Positions 8,441 to 16,372 of a stretch of DNA of 43,819 nt are shown here, piece after piece; position 1 is the stretch's first letter; each line of letters opens with the position of its first letter. The translations under genes were made by a program, and so were the position numbers. The stretch is from positions 1 through 43,819 of the forward strand of contig JBFMFH010000122.1 of NCBI GenBank assembly GCA_040752275.1, in the 5' to 3' direction. The notes beneath the pieces are model-generated. The model did not search any database and was not told where the DNA came from. It saw only the letters and a list, made by a program, of their open reading frames with translations. The stretch comes from JBFMFH01 sp040752275. Lineage in GTDB: Bacteria > Acidobacteriota > Vicinamibacteria > Vicinamibacterales > JAKQTR01.

Positions 8441-8510
8441 GACTCCGGGATGACTCCGGGAGGACTCCGGGATGGCTCCGGGATGAGACCCGCTCTAGAA
8501 CGGGGGTGTT
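8441..8510. repeat. 11-bp array GACTCCGGGAT x4 plus TCTAGA palindrome
   Basis: Four 11-bp units (8441-8484) are followed by CCCGCTCTAGAACGGG (8489-8504) and GGTGTT. From about 8411 to 8510 the sequence is almost the same as 19086-19170, except that the other copy has three units. It ends 38 nt before the peptidase ATG at 8548. TATCAT at 8526-8531 may be the -10 box. Confidence 0.85.
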
Positions 8511-8547
8511 CGGCCTCGCTGGTTGTATCATGACTCGCGAGGTTCAT

Positions 8548-10548
8548 ATGCATCGATCAGGCCGGCTCATCTTCTGTCTTGTGTATTCTGTCTTCTGTCT
8601 CCTCTTCGTCGTCTCCGCCCGGCCTGCCGCCGCGCAAACAGCACCGACGGTCGACGCGCTGATCTCTCTCAAGCGGGTTGGCTCACCGGCGATCTCGCCC
8701 GACGGGCGGTTTGTCGCCTACACGGTGCGCGAAGCGAACTGGGACGAGAACAGCTACGAGACGGAGGTCTGGGTGGCAGACGTCGCCACCGGAGCGAATC
8801 GGCAGCTCACGAATGCGAAGAAGTCCAGCTCGAACCCGCAGTGGTCGCCCGACAGCCGGCTGCTGGCGTTCACATCCGACCGCTCCGGCAAGAATCAGGT
8901 CTATGTGATTCGCCTCGACGGCGGCGAAGCCGAGGCGGTCACCTCGGGAGAGGACGGCGTCGGTGGGAGCTTCGCGTGGTCGCCCGATGGCGCGCACATT
9001 GCTCACACCGTGACCGACGCGAAGTCCGACGCCTGGAAGGAACGCGACAAGAAGTACGGCGACTTCGAGATTGTCGATGCCGACCACCGCATGGCGCACC
9101 TCTGGACGATCGACCTCGCAACCAAGCAGCCGCGGCGGCTGACCAGCGGTGACTTCACCGTCGGCAGCTTCGCCTGGTCACCCGACGGCGCCAGGATTGC
9201 TTTTGATCATCGCGTGAACAGCGACCCGGCGAACGGCGGCACCGCGGACATTTCAATCGTGACGGTGGCCGACGGGAAGGTCGTTCCCCTCGTGACGCAG
9301 GCCGGACCCGATCGCAATCCACTGTGGTCACCCGACGGCTCCCGGATTGCGTTCTCGTCGGCGATGGGCGAGCCGTTCCACTACTTCAAGAACAGCCGCA
9401 TCGCCATCATTCCGTCGGCCGGTGGCGTCATCACCAACGCCACGGCGAACTTCGACGAGAACCCGAGCCCAATCATGTGGGCCAGGAAGGGGGGCTTCCT
9501 GCTCTTCAGCGCATCCCAGCGGACGGCGGCGCATGTCTTCGTGCTGCATCCCTCCTCCGGCGAATTCAAGCAGATCACGGCGGGAACGCACGTGATCTAC
9601 ACCGGGTTCAGCGCCACGCCAGACGGCTCGACGATCGCGTTCATCCGATCGGGCCCGCAGGAGTTCCCGGACATCCTGGTCCTTTCGATGTCCGGTTCCG
9701 GCGGCGCCCTGAAGAAGCTCACCGACATGGGCGCGCAGGTCAAGGCCTGGCCGCAGCACACCCGGGAGGTCATCACGTGGAAGAGCCGGGACGGCACGCC
9801 CATCGAGGGCGTGCTACACAGACCTGCAGGTTTCCAGAACGGGAAGCGATATCCCCTGCTGATCGTGATTCACGGTGGGCCGACGGGCATCTCGCGCCCC
9901 GTGCCGTACGGTTCGACGAGCACGTACCCGATCGACGTCTGGCTCAGCAAGGGGGCGCTCGTTCTCGAACCGAACTACCGCGGCAGCGCCGGCTATGGCG
10001 AGAAGTTCCGGTCGTTCAACGTTCGCAACCTCGGCATCGGCGACGCCTGGGACGTCATCTCCGGCATCGACCACCTGGTCGCCCAGGGCCTCGTCGATAA
10101 CGACCGCGTCGGCACGATGGGCTGGAGCCAGGGCGGGTACATCTCGGCGTTCCTGACGACGCACGACAGCGCGCGGTTCAAGGCCGTGTCGGTCGGCGCG
10201 GGCATCTCGAACTGGATGACGTACTACGTCAACACCGACATCCATCCGTTCACCCGTCAGTACCTGAAGGCTACGCCCTGGGACGACCCGAAGATCTACG
10301 CCGACACGTCGCCGATGACCTACATCAGGCAGGCGAAGGCACCGACACTCATCCAGCACGGCGAACTCGATCGGCGCGTGCCCATCCCCAACGCCTACGA
10401 GCTCTACCAGGGTCTCCAGGACGTCGGGGTCCCGACGAAGCTCATCGTCTACAAAGGATTCGGCCACGGGCTGACGAAGCCCAAGGCCCATCGCGCCGCG
10501 ATGGAGCACAACCTGGAGTGGTTCGGGAAGTATATCTGGGGCCAGTAG
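8548..10548 (+). CDS. S9 family prolyl oligopeptidase-type peptidase, exported
   Basis: Predicted periplasmic serine peptidase of the DPP/acylaminoacyl peptidase group that cleaves short peptides. A signal peptide (about residues 1-30, ending ARPAAAQ) precedes a beta-propeller built from WD40-like Tol repeats (PDGRFVAYT, SPDSRLLAFTS, SPDGARIAF, SPDGSRIAFS). The alpha/beta-hydrolase domain begins at about 410. Catalytic residues are Ser527 in GWSQGG, Asp608 in HGELDRRVP and His640 in GFGHG; IHGGPTG supplies the oxyanion region. Length (666 aa) is normal. I prefer ATG 8548, preceded by GAGG, over ATG 8530. The hydrophobic core of the signal peptide is written in a heptad repeat (see 8571-8605). 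Confidence 0.92.
   Translation: MHRSGRLIFCLVYSVFCLLFVVSARPAAAQTAPTVDALISLKRVGSPAISPDGRFVAYTVREANWDENSYETEVWVADVATGANRQLTNAKKSSSNPQWSPDSRLLAFTSDRSGKNQVYVIRLDGGEAEAVTSGEDGVGGSFAWSPDGAHIAHTVTDAKSDAWKERDKKYGDFEIVDADHRMAHLWTIDLATKQPRRLTSGDFTVGSFAWSPDGARIAFDHRVNSDPANGGTADISIVTVADGKVVPLVTQAGPDRNPLWSPDGSRIAFSSAMGEPFHYFKNSRIAIIPSAGGVITNATANFDENPSPIMWARKGGFLLFSASQRTAAHVFVLHPSSGEFKQITAGTHVIYTGFSATPDGSTIAFIRSGPQEFPDILVLSMSGSGGALKKLTDMGAQVKAWPQHTREVITWKSRDGTPIEGVLHRPAGFQNGKRYPLLIVIHGGPTGISRPVPYGSTSTYPIDVWLSKGALVLEPNYRGSAGYGEKFRSFNVRNLGIGDAWDVISGIDHLVAQGLVDNDRVGTMGWSQGGYISAFLTTHDSARFKAVSVGAGISNWMTYYVNTDIHPFTRQYLKATPWDDPKIYADTSPMTYIRQAKAPTLIQHGELDRRVPIPNAYELYQGLQDVGVPTKLIVYKGFGHGLTKPKAHRAAMEHNLEWFGKYIWGQ
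8571..8605 (+). repeat. Heptad array coding for a signal peptide core
   Basis: The units CTTCTGT, CTTGTGT, ATTCTGT, CTTCTGT and CTCCTCT encode residues about 8-20 (IFCLVYSVFCLLF) of the S9 peptidase. The same units form non-coding arrays at 10708-10742 and 39604-39652. Confidence 0.85.
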
Positions 10549-10557
10549 ACGGCCAGT

Positions 10558-10631
10558 CAGAATACAGAAGACAGAATACAGAAGACAGGAGACAGGAGAC
10601 AGAAGGACACGAGTCGCGCTGACCGCGCGAC
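10558..10631. repeat. Heptad array CAGAATA/CAGAAGA x7 plus 7-bp GC hairpin
   Basis: Seven units run from 10558 to 10606. They are followed by a perfect hairpin GTCGCGC-TGACC-GCGCGAC at 10613-10631. It begins 9 nt after the S9 peptidase stop. An inverted array (ATTCTGT/CTTCTGT) at 10708-10742 could pair with this one across the whole intergenic region. Confidence 0.85.
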
Positions 10632-10681
10632 CAGCCTCGCCCAATCGGCTGGGCGCTGGGCATTGCTGATCAGTGAAGAAG

Positions 10682-10700
10682 GGGCGGCGTTGAGCCGCCC
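10682..10700. terminator. Bidirectional stem-loop between convergent genes
   Basis: GGGCGGC-GTTGA-GCCGCCC is a perfect 7-bp stem with a 5-nt loop, midway between the ends of the S9 peptidase gene and the DUF4139-like gene. No U-run follows on either strand, so intrinsic termination is not certain. Confidence 0.5.
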
Positions 10701-10707
10701 TCGTACC

Positions 10708-10742
10708 ATTCTGTATTCTGTCTTCTGTATTCTGTCTTCTGA
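10708..10742. repeat. Heptad array ATTCTGT/CTTCTGT x5
   Basis: Units are ATTCTGT, ATTCTGT, CTTCTGT, ATTCTGT and CTTCTGA. The array is the inverted complement of 10558-10606 and ends 6 nt from the stop of the reverse-strand gene. Confidence 0.9.
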
Positions 10743-10748
10743 CAATCG

Positions 10749-12851
10749 TCAGAACGAGATCCCTGCGATCATCTGCTCCAACTGCCCCTGTAGTTGGCGC
10801 CGCCGGGCTTCCTGCTCGGCGATCTCGCGCTTGAGGGTGTCGAGGCGCGTTTCCTGCTCCTCGAGCTGGCGCGTGTAGCGCGAGACGAGGCTGCGTTCCT
10901 CGGCACGGGTGCCGAGCGCCTTCAGGTTCTCGCGCAGCCGTTCCTGGTCCTTGAAGATCCGGTCGACCTCGGCGTTGCGGGCCGAGATCTCCGCAGCCAC
11001 GGCGGCGATCTCGACCTTCTTCGCGAGGACGGCGCGGAGGGCCTTTTCGGCGTCGGCGGAAATCGCCCGCTGGCGCACGAAGAGGGCCAGTTGATCGTCG
11101 TTCAGGCTCGCCACCTGGTACGTGGTTTCCGCCGGACGCATCTCCTCGACCACGAGCGTGGCTGACGACGTTGCCGGCACCAGCAGGCGGAAGCGGTGGA
11201 CGCTCGACGCCGTCTCTTCGGGCTTTGCGTCGTTCACGATCTTCCAGCCCTGGCGGTTCGGGTGCTCGATGATGAGCGCGCGCGTCTTCGGATCCTCGTT
11301 CCGGACCGTGTAGCTCCGCTTGTCCCTGAACTCGCGCTGGATCACCATCACGCCGCGCGCGATGCGGACGCTGGTGACCCGCTCCGGGTCCGGCGCGTCC
11401 TGGCGTGCATCCACGCGCAGCGCGAGGTCCGATGCGTACGAGAGCAACCGTCGCTCGCCCGGCTTGACGGCCTCCATCAGGCCTTCGCCTGTGAAGGTCG
11501 CGTCCTCGAGCACGGAGAACGCGCCGCCATCGAGCGTGTAGGACGTTGCGTTCCTCAGCCACACCGCGCTGCGCGGGCGCTGCCCGGACGTGGCCGACCA
11601 CACCGAGACGCGCTCGGCCTCGACGGGGGCGTTGATGATCGGCACGAGTGCCGACTGGTTCTTGCGGATCGTGACCGGTTCGTTCAGGCGGTATTCGAAC
11701 AGGTCGCCGAGTTCGCGGCCTTGCGCGGCGGCCTCCGCGCGAGCCATGACGGCAAGAACCTCATCCATAGCGGGTGCAGGCGCCGGAGGTGGAGCCTCCG
11801 CCAGCGCCCCGACGACACCGCCGACGCGTCCCGCCGCGGCGGGCGCCGGCGCCCGGAGTGCCATCTCCCGCCGGGCCGGCTCGGTTTCGGCCGGTGCTTT
11901 GGCCAGCATCACCGCGCCTTCGTGCGTCTGCGGGCTCAGCTGCACGCTCTGCGGCAGCGGGATCACGGGCCGGCGGGCGTACAGCGGTTGCGAGAGCTGC
12001 TGAATGAAGGACTGCGGCGAGCCCGCGACCAGCGAAAGCTCGACCCCCGCCCAGTCCTCGCCGATCGTGTTGTCGACAATCGCCCATCCCTGGAGCAGCG
12101 GCTTGTCGCCGGCTTTCGACGGCAGCACCAACCGGTAGGTGCTCTTCCAGATGGGCACTTCACTGATGTAGCTGACATACAGCTGACGGTCTCCCGAGCC
12201 GGCCGTCGAGATCGTCATCCGCCGGAGGTCGCGCTGGCGCGAGGACGCCACGATGTCGAGATAGCGGCGGACGTCGCCACGCAGGCCGCCTTCGAGGAGC
12301 CGAATCGACAATCGCGGCGAGATGTCGAAGGTGCGCACGTCACCTGCATCCGTCACAAGCACCAGTTCGCGTGTCTCGACAGGCTTGTCCTGCTCGATGG
12401 CGGTCCGCTGGTCGACGGCGAGCACCCGTCCCGTCACGACGCTCGCCGGACCCGTCACCTCCACGCGCGCCCCCCGCACTGCCGAGAGGAACTGCACCAG
12501 CGTCGTCTCTTCGTCGACGGGAAGCGACAGCGCCTCGAGTTTCCGGCTCGCCGGGTCGTCCGTGTTGAAGCTGACGCCGGTCACCTTGCCGGACGCGAGG
12601 TCGACGGTCGTCAGCGACTTCAACACGTCGTTCAGCTGGCCGCTCGTAAAGTCGATCGTGACCTGCTGATTGCCGCGTATCCGCCCGAGGTGCTCGAAGA
12701 ACCCCACGCCGTTCTTGTAGAGCACCACGCGCGTGACCGGCAGCCGATCGGCGTCCGCAGACGACGGGACTGCCGGCGCCTGCTGCTGGGCGAGTCCCGC
12801 CGCGGTTCCGAGCAGGAGCACCGCTGCGCTCGTCACCAGGAGAGTTCTCAT
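10749..12851 (-). CDS. Exported DUF4139-like protein with C-terminal coiled coil
   Basis: The 700-residue protein has a signal peptide (MRTLLVTSAAVLLLGTAAGLAQ) and is probably periplasmic. Residues about 35-330 are beta-rich (VTRVVLYKNGVGFFEHLG, then YVSYISEVPIWKSTYRLVL with GWAIVDNTIGEDWAGVELSLVAG). This resembles DUF4139 proteins, in which a WxxxYRL core precedes a similar W-V-N-T block. A low-complexity Ala/Pro segment (about 335-385) links to a second beta domain. The last 110 residues form a charged coiled coil. ATG 12851 has AAGGAGG at the right distance; an upstream in-frame ATG lacks one. No enzymatic motif is visible and the role is unknown. Similar proteins often act in the envelope, but nothing here proves that. 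Confidence 0.65.
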   Translation of the reverse strand: MRTLLVTSAAVLLLGTAAGLAQQQAPAVPSSADADRLPVTRVVLYKNGVGFFEHLGRIRGNQQVTIDFTSGQLNDVLKSLTTVDLASGKVTGVSFNTDDPASRKLEALSLPVDEETTLVQFLSAVRGARVEVTGPASVVTGRVLAVDQRTAIEQDKPVETRELVLVTDAGDVRTFDISPRLSIRLLEGGLRGDVRRYLDIVASSRQRDLRRMTISTAGSGDRQLYVSYISEVPIWKSTYRLVLPSKAGDKPLLQGWAIVDNTIGEDWAGVELSLVAGSPQSFIQQLSQPLYARRPVIPLPQSVQLSPQTHEGAVMLAKAPAETEPARREMALRAPAPAAAGRVGGVVGALAEAPPPAPAPAMDEVLAVMARAEAAAQGRELGDLFEYRLNEPVTIRKNQSALVPIINAPVEAERVSVWSATSGQRPRSAVWLRNATSYTLDGGAFSVLEDATFTGEGLMEAVKPGERRLLSYASDLALRVDARQDAPDPERVTSVRIARGVMVIQREFRDKRSYTVRNEDPKTRALIIEHPNRQGWKIVNDAKPEETASSVHRFRLLVPATSSATLVVEEMRPAETTYQVASLNDDQLALFVRQRAISADAEKALRAVLAKKVEIAAVAAEISARNAEVDRIFKDQERLRENLKALGTRAEERSLVSRYTRQLEEQETRLDTLKREIAEQEARRRQLQGQLEQMIAGISF

Positions 12852-12913
12852 GTGGCCTCCTTCGTACGGATTCGCGATTGGCCGGCCTCTCTCTCCCGTC
12901 AACGCCATGCAAC

Positions 12914-12985
12914 CCCGAATCCCGAACCCCGAATCCCGAATCCCGTCAACGTCTACTGTCTACTGTCTACCGTCTACTGTCTACT
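12914..12985. repeat. Two heptad arrays, CCCGAAT x5 and GTCTACT x5
   Basis: CCCGAAT, CCCGAAC, CCCGAAT, CCCGAAT and CCCGTCA run from 12914 to 12948. Five GTCTACT/GTCTACC units run from 12951 to 12985. The second array ends 4 nt before a TATAAT box. Confidence 0.95.
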
Positions 12986-12989
12986 GCTC

Positions 12990-12995
12990 TATAAT
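12990..12995 (+). promoter_or_regulatory. TATAAT -10 box of the MFS permease gene
   Basis: A consensus TATAAT lies 8 nt before the ATG at 13004, and no Shine-Dalgarno sequence fits between them, which suggests a leaderless message. The heptad array covers the spacer and -35 positions. Confidence 0.6.
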
Positions 12996-13003
12996 CCCCC
13001 ACC

Positions 13004-14344
13004 ATGCCATCTCCCGGCAGTGAGCACGGCGTCCTGGCGAAGCTGGGTCTGCACCGGCCCGAGCTACGTGCGTGGGCCATGTACGACTGGGCCAACTCGG
13101 CGTACTGGACCACGGTCATCGCGGCTGTCTTCCCCAACTACTTCAATCGTGTGGCGGCCAGCGATCTTTCCGCGACCGTTGCCACGACCCGCTTTGCCTG
13201 GGCGACCACCATCGCGGTCGCCATCGTCGCGCTGATCACGCCGGTGCTGGGCGCCCTGGCCGATCAGGCGGCCATGAAGAAGCGCATGTTGGGCATCTTC
13301 CTGGCCGTGGGCGTCCTCTCGACCGCAGGTCTGTGGTACGTCGATCGTGGTGACTGGGTATTGGCCCTCCTGCTCTTCGTGGTCAGCAACATCGGCGCAG
13401 CCGGCAGCCTCTCGTTTTCGGATTCGCTGCTGCCTCACATTGCGTCGGCCGATGAGGTGGACCGTGTGTCGACCTCCGGCTACGCGATCGGCTACCTCGG
13501 CGGGGGGCTCCTTCTCGCCGTGAACCTGGTGTGGATTGCGAAGCCGGCCATGTTCGCCATCCCTGACACGCAGACCGCCGTCAAGCTGTCGTTCCTGAGC
13601 GTCGCCGTCTGGTGGGCCGTCTTCGCCCTTCCGATCTTCGTCCGTGTACCGGAGCCGCCGGCACGTCACGAGGCCGGCGATGGTGCCGCCGGCAACGTCG
13701 TTGTCGGGGCGTTTATCCGCCTCGGTCACACGTTTCGCGAGCTGAGGAAGTACCGGCAGGCGCTCCTGCTGCTCGTCGCCTTTGCCGTCTACAACGACGG
13801 CATCAACACCATCATCCGGATGGCGTCCACCTACGGCACCGTCCTCGGGATTCCCGAATCGTCGCTCTTCTCCGCATTTCTGGTTGTCCAGTTCGTCGGC
13901 GTGCCGTTTGCGTTCCTGTTCGGGCGCCTGGCCGTGCACCTGGGAACGAAGAACTCGATTCTGCTGTCGCTCGTGGTGTACACCGGCATCAGTGTCTTCG
14001 GGTACTTCGTCACCTCGGCGACCCATTTCTTCCTCATGGCCTTCGCCGTGGCAACCGTGCAGGGCGGGAGCCAGGCGCTGAGCCGGTCATTGTTCGCGAC
14101 GATGGTGCCGCGGCACAAGTCGTCGGAGTTCTTTGCCTTCTTCGGGATCTTCGAGAAGTTCGCCGGCATCCTCGGCCCCATGCTCTTCGCCCTTGCAGTC
14201 GAACGGATGGGCTCGGTCCGCCCGGCCATTGTCTCTGTGGTCGTCTTCTTCGTCGTAGGGGGCTACCTGCTGACTCGGGTCAAGGTCGAGGAAGGACAGC
14301 GGATCGCGAGGGAGGCAGAGCGAGCTTCTCGCGGGCCTTCGTGA
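13004..14344 (+). CDS. MFS permease, UMF1/Atg22-like family
   Basis: The 446-residue integral membrane protein has about 12 predicted helices. The N-terminal AWAMYDWANSAYWTTVIAAVFPNYF is the signature of the UMF1 branch of the major facilitator superfamily, related to yeast vacuolar Atg22. ALADQAAMKKRML between helices 2 and 3 corresponds to the MFS A-motif region. LGGGLLLAVNLVWI and FFAFFGIFEKFAGILGPMLF are typical later blocks. Bacterial substrates are mostly unknown, although export of amino acids is one suggestion for the family. The 3' end overlaps the converging PEGA gene by 65 bp, so the last 21 or so residues are encoded opposite another gene. Confidence 0.88.
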   Translation: MPSPGSEHGVLAKLGLHRPELRAWAMYDWANSAYWTTVIAAVFPNYFNRVAASDLSATVATTRFAWATTIAVAIVALITPVLGALADQAAMKKRMLGIFLAVGVLSTAGLWYVDRGDWVLALLLFVVSNIGAAGSLSFSDSLLPHIASADEVDRVSTSGYAIGYLGGGLLLAVNLVWIAKPAMFAIPDTQTAVKLSFLSVAVWWAVFALPIFVRVPEPPARHEAGDGAAGNVVVGAFIRLGHTFRELRKYRQALLLLVAFAVYNDGINTIIRMASTYGTVLGIPESSLFSAFLVVQFVGVPFAFLFGRLAVHLGTKNSILLSLVVYTGISVFGYFVTSATHFFLMAFAVATVQGGSQALSRSLFATMVPRHKSSEFFAFFGIFEKFAGILGPMLFALAVERMGSVRPAIVSVVVFFVVGGYLLTRVKVEEGQRIAREAERASRGPS

Positions 14345-15065
14345 CGTCGCGGTGGAAGATGAAGAGCCTGTCGGCGTTGTCGTTCCGGTCGGTGAAGTTC
14401 CAGGTCTTGCCGCCAGCCTTCTTCACCCGCAGGTTCTTCTTGAGGTAATCGACGTCGAACACCTCGATTTCGCCGAACGAGAGGGCAAAGGCATCGCCCT
14501 CGTTTGTCGTCTCATAGCGCAATCCCGCCGTCGTGGCGCGCAGCGTGCCCTGGCAGGATCCGATGCCGTGTTTGTGGACGACATCGATCGAGGCGTCGAG
14601 CGTCACCTCGAGAAACCTGAGTGCGATCGTGGTCTCACCGGTCTCGGCCACCGAGATCGCCCTGGCAATACCGTCCTGGTTCTCGGCCGAGGCGTTGAGC
14701 TGATGCTGACCCGGCTTCACGTCGGTCGTCCGGACGGGTGTTGTTCCCAGATAGACGCGGTCCACGAAGACCGAGGCACCCGGCACGTCGCTCTCGACGA
14801 TCAGCACCGGCCCGGCAGGCTCCGGCGGCGGCGCAGGCATCGGCGCGGCGGGCTGTTCGCGCTTCGGCCGGGGCCGGGCCGCCGGCCTGGCCGGCTCCGG
14901 CGCTGGCTCGACTCTCCGCTGGGGGGGCGGCGCGGGTGCCGGGGCCACCACGGTCGCCTCTGCAGGCGGCTTCGGCGGGTTCATGACGCTGTAAACGAGA
15001 TAGCCGACACCGGCAATCGCCACGACGGTGGCGGCGAGGACGATCCACTTGAGCGCCGAACTCAT
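14280..15065 (-). CDS. Membrane-anchored PEGA-domain protein
   Basis: A single N-terminal membrane helix (WIVLAATVVAIAGVGYLVYSV) is followed by a Pro/Ala-rich linker (about residues 28-85). A PEGA-like repeat (VLIVESDVPGASVFVDRVYLGTTPVRTTDVKPGQHQLNASAE, about 88-130) and a beta-rich C-terminal domain of about 110 residues without a known motif follow. PEGA modules are surface or periplasmic beta repeats of unclear function. The ATG at 15065 is preceded by TATACT at 6 nt and has no ribosome-binding site. It overlaps the MFS gene by 65 bp at the 3' end, tail to tail. Confidence 0.75.
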   Translation of the reverse strand: MSSALKWIVLAATVVAIAGVGYLVYSVMNPPKPPAEATVVAPAPAPPPQRRVEPAPEPARPAARPRPKREQPAAPMPAPPPEPAGPVLIVESDVPGASVFVDRVYLGTTPVRTTDVKPGQHQLNASAENQDGIARAISVAETGETTIALRFLEVTLDASIDVVHKHGIGSCQGTLRATTAGLRYETTNEGDAFALSFGEIEVFDVDYLKKNLRVKKAGGKTWNFTDRNDNADRLFIFHRDVTKAREKLALPPSRSAVLPRP

Positions 15066-15071
15066 GAGGAA

Positions 15072-15077
15072 AGTATA
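15072..15077 (-). promoter_or_regulatory. TATACT -10 box of the PEGA gene
   Basis: On the reverse strand TATACT is 6 nt upstream of the ATG at 15065, and a heptad array lies immediately beyond it. A leaderless start is likely. Confidence 0.55.
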
Positions 15078-15080
15078 GGA

Positions 15081-15143
15081 CAGGCGACAGGCGTCAGGCG
15101 ACAGGCGGCAGGCGTCAGGCGTCAGGCGTCAGGCGCCAGGCCA
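15081..15143. repeat. Heptad array CAGGCGT x9 running into the nrfD-like gene
   Basis: Nine units (CAGGCGA, CAGGCGT, CAGGCGG, CAGGCGC and a final CAGGCCA) occupy 15081-15143. The stop codon (15122-15124) and last residues GLAPDA of the NrfD protein are inside the array, so gain or loss of a unit would change its C-terminus. Confidence 0.9.
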
Positions 15144-16372
15144 CGGGCATGATAGCTGAACTCGTTCAGCGCGATGGGGACCGCGACCTTGAGCATCAGC
15201 GTGAAGACGAGGAACCCGATCGAGAAGACCCCGGCCGCCACGCGGAGTTCGGTGAGCGACGGCGCGTACTCGAAGATCTCGCCGAGCGCGTCCGGCGTCA
15301 ACCCCGGGATGATGAGCCCCATCCCCTTCTCGATGTAGCAGCCCGCGTAAATCGCGAAACAGCCGATGTTGAGCGTCACCCAGTTGCGCCGCGCCGCCGG
15401 CACGATGAAGAGCAGGAACGCCGTCACGTTCAACGCGACCGCCGCCCAGGCATACGGCACGAGCGTCGTGTGCTCGCCCAGACCCTGGAACCAGTACCGC
15501 GTGTACAGCAGGTGCTCCGTGTTCGAGTAGTACTCCTTGAACGCCTCGGCCCCGTGCAGGAACAGGTTCAGGAACATGGCGTAGGCCATCAGTTCGGCGA
15601 CCTTCCAGATGGCCTCGTCCCTGATCTCGAAGCGCGTGAATTTCCGGAGCAGTTGGAGCACGAACAGCAGGATCGCCGGGCCCGAACAGAAGGCCGACGC
15701 CAGGAACTGGGGAGCGAGGATCGACGAGTTCCAGTACGGCCTGGCGGCCAAGCCGTTGTACAGAAACGCCGTGACGGTGTGGATGCCGACCGCGGTCGGG
15801 ATCGACAGCAGCACCAGGGGCACGACGATCCTCTTGTCGTAGTGCCGGCCCGTGAACGCCATGTAAACGATGTGCGTGACGACGACGAAGTTGATGAGGA
15901 GGTAGACGTTGAGCACCAGCACGTCCCAGGCGAGTATCGAATCCGGGAAGTTCAGGTAGCCCGCCGGCGGCAGCAGATGCCAGAAGCGTTCGGGCCGGCC
16001 GATATCCACCAGTACGAACAGCAGGCACATGAGGACGGCGCTGATCGCCAGCAGTTCTCCGAAGATGACGATCTCGCGAATCGGCTTCCAGTCGTAGACG
16101 TAGGCCGGCACGACCAGCACGACTGCGGCGGCGGCGACACCCACCAGGAAGGTGAAGTTCCCGATGTAGAAGCCCCAGCTGACCTGATCGCGCATGGCGG
16201 TCACGATCAACCCGTCGCTCACCTGCCGGGCGTACGCGCTGGCGCCCGATACAATGAGCGCCCCAAGGAACACGAGCCACGCCCAGTAGTATCGATTGCC
16301 GCTGAGCACCTGCCGGATGCTGCCCTGCACGAACTCGGAGAAGAGGCGGACGGTCTCCACGCGGAACCTCAC
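15122..16372 (-). CDS. NrfD-family quinone-interacting membrane subunit
   Basis: The 416-residue protein has about 9-10 predicted helices and belongs to the NrfD/PsrC family of haem-free membrane subunits that exchange electrons between menaquinone and a periplasmic ferredoxin. VSWGFYIGNFTFLVGVAAAAVVL is the typical first core helix. RPERFWHLL and the Asp/Glu- and His-containing loops fit the family. I start at GTG 16372, which overlaps the ferredoxin stop by 4 nt (GTGA). A longer open frame upstream reads through the ferredoxin gene out of frame and is not real. The operon order (cytochrome c, ferredoxin, NrfD) matches NrfBCD and Cbc4-type quinone-cytochrome complexes. The last residues are repeat-encoded. 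Confidence 0.9.
   Translation of the reverse strand: MRFRVETVRLFSEFVQGSIRQVLSGNRYYWAWLVFLGALIVSGASAYARQVSDGLIVTAMRDQVSWGFYIGNFTFLVGVAAAAVVLVVPAYVYDWKPIREIVIFGELLAISAVLMCLLFVLVDIGRPERFWHLLPPAGYLNFPDSILAWDVLVLNVYLLINFVVVTHIVYMAFTGRHYDKRIVVPLVLLSIPTAVGIHTVTAFLYNGLAARPYWNSSILAPQFLASAFCSGPAILLFVLQLLRKFTRFEIRDEAIWKVAELMAYAMFLNLFLHGAEAFKEYYSNTEHLLYTRYWFQGLGEHTTLVPYAWAAVALNVTAFLLFIVPAARRNWVTLNIGCFAIYAGCYIEKGMGLIIPGLTPDALGEIFEYAPSLTELRVAAGVFSIGFLVFTLMLKVAVPIALNEFSYHARGLAPDA

Noticed and set aside
7521..8531. A 336-residue Ada protein
   Set aside because: The extra N-terminal part reads through intergenic repeats. The Ada zinc domain begins right after the GTG at 8102.
10682..10700. Classical intrinsic terminator with U-run
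   Set aside because: The stem is good but neither strand has a run of T after it, so it is listed only as a probable terminator.
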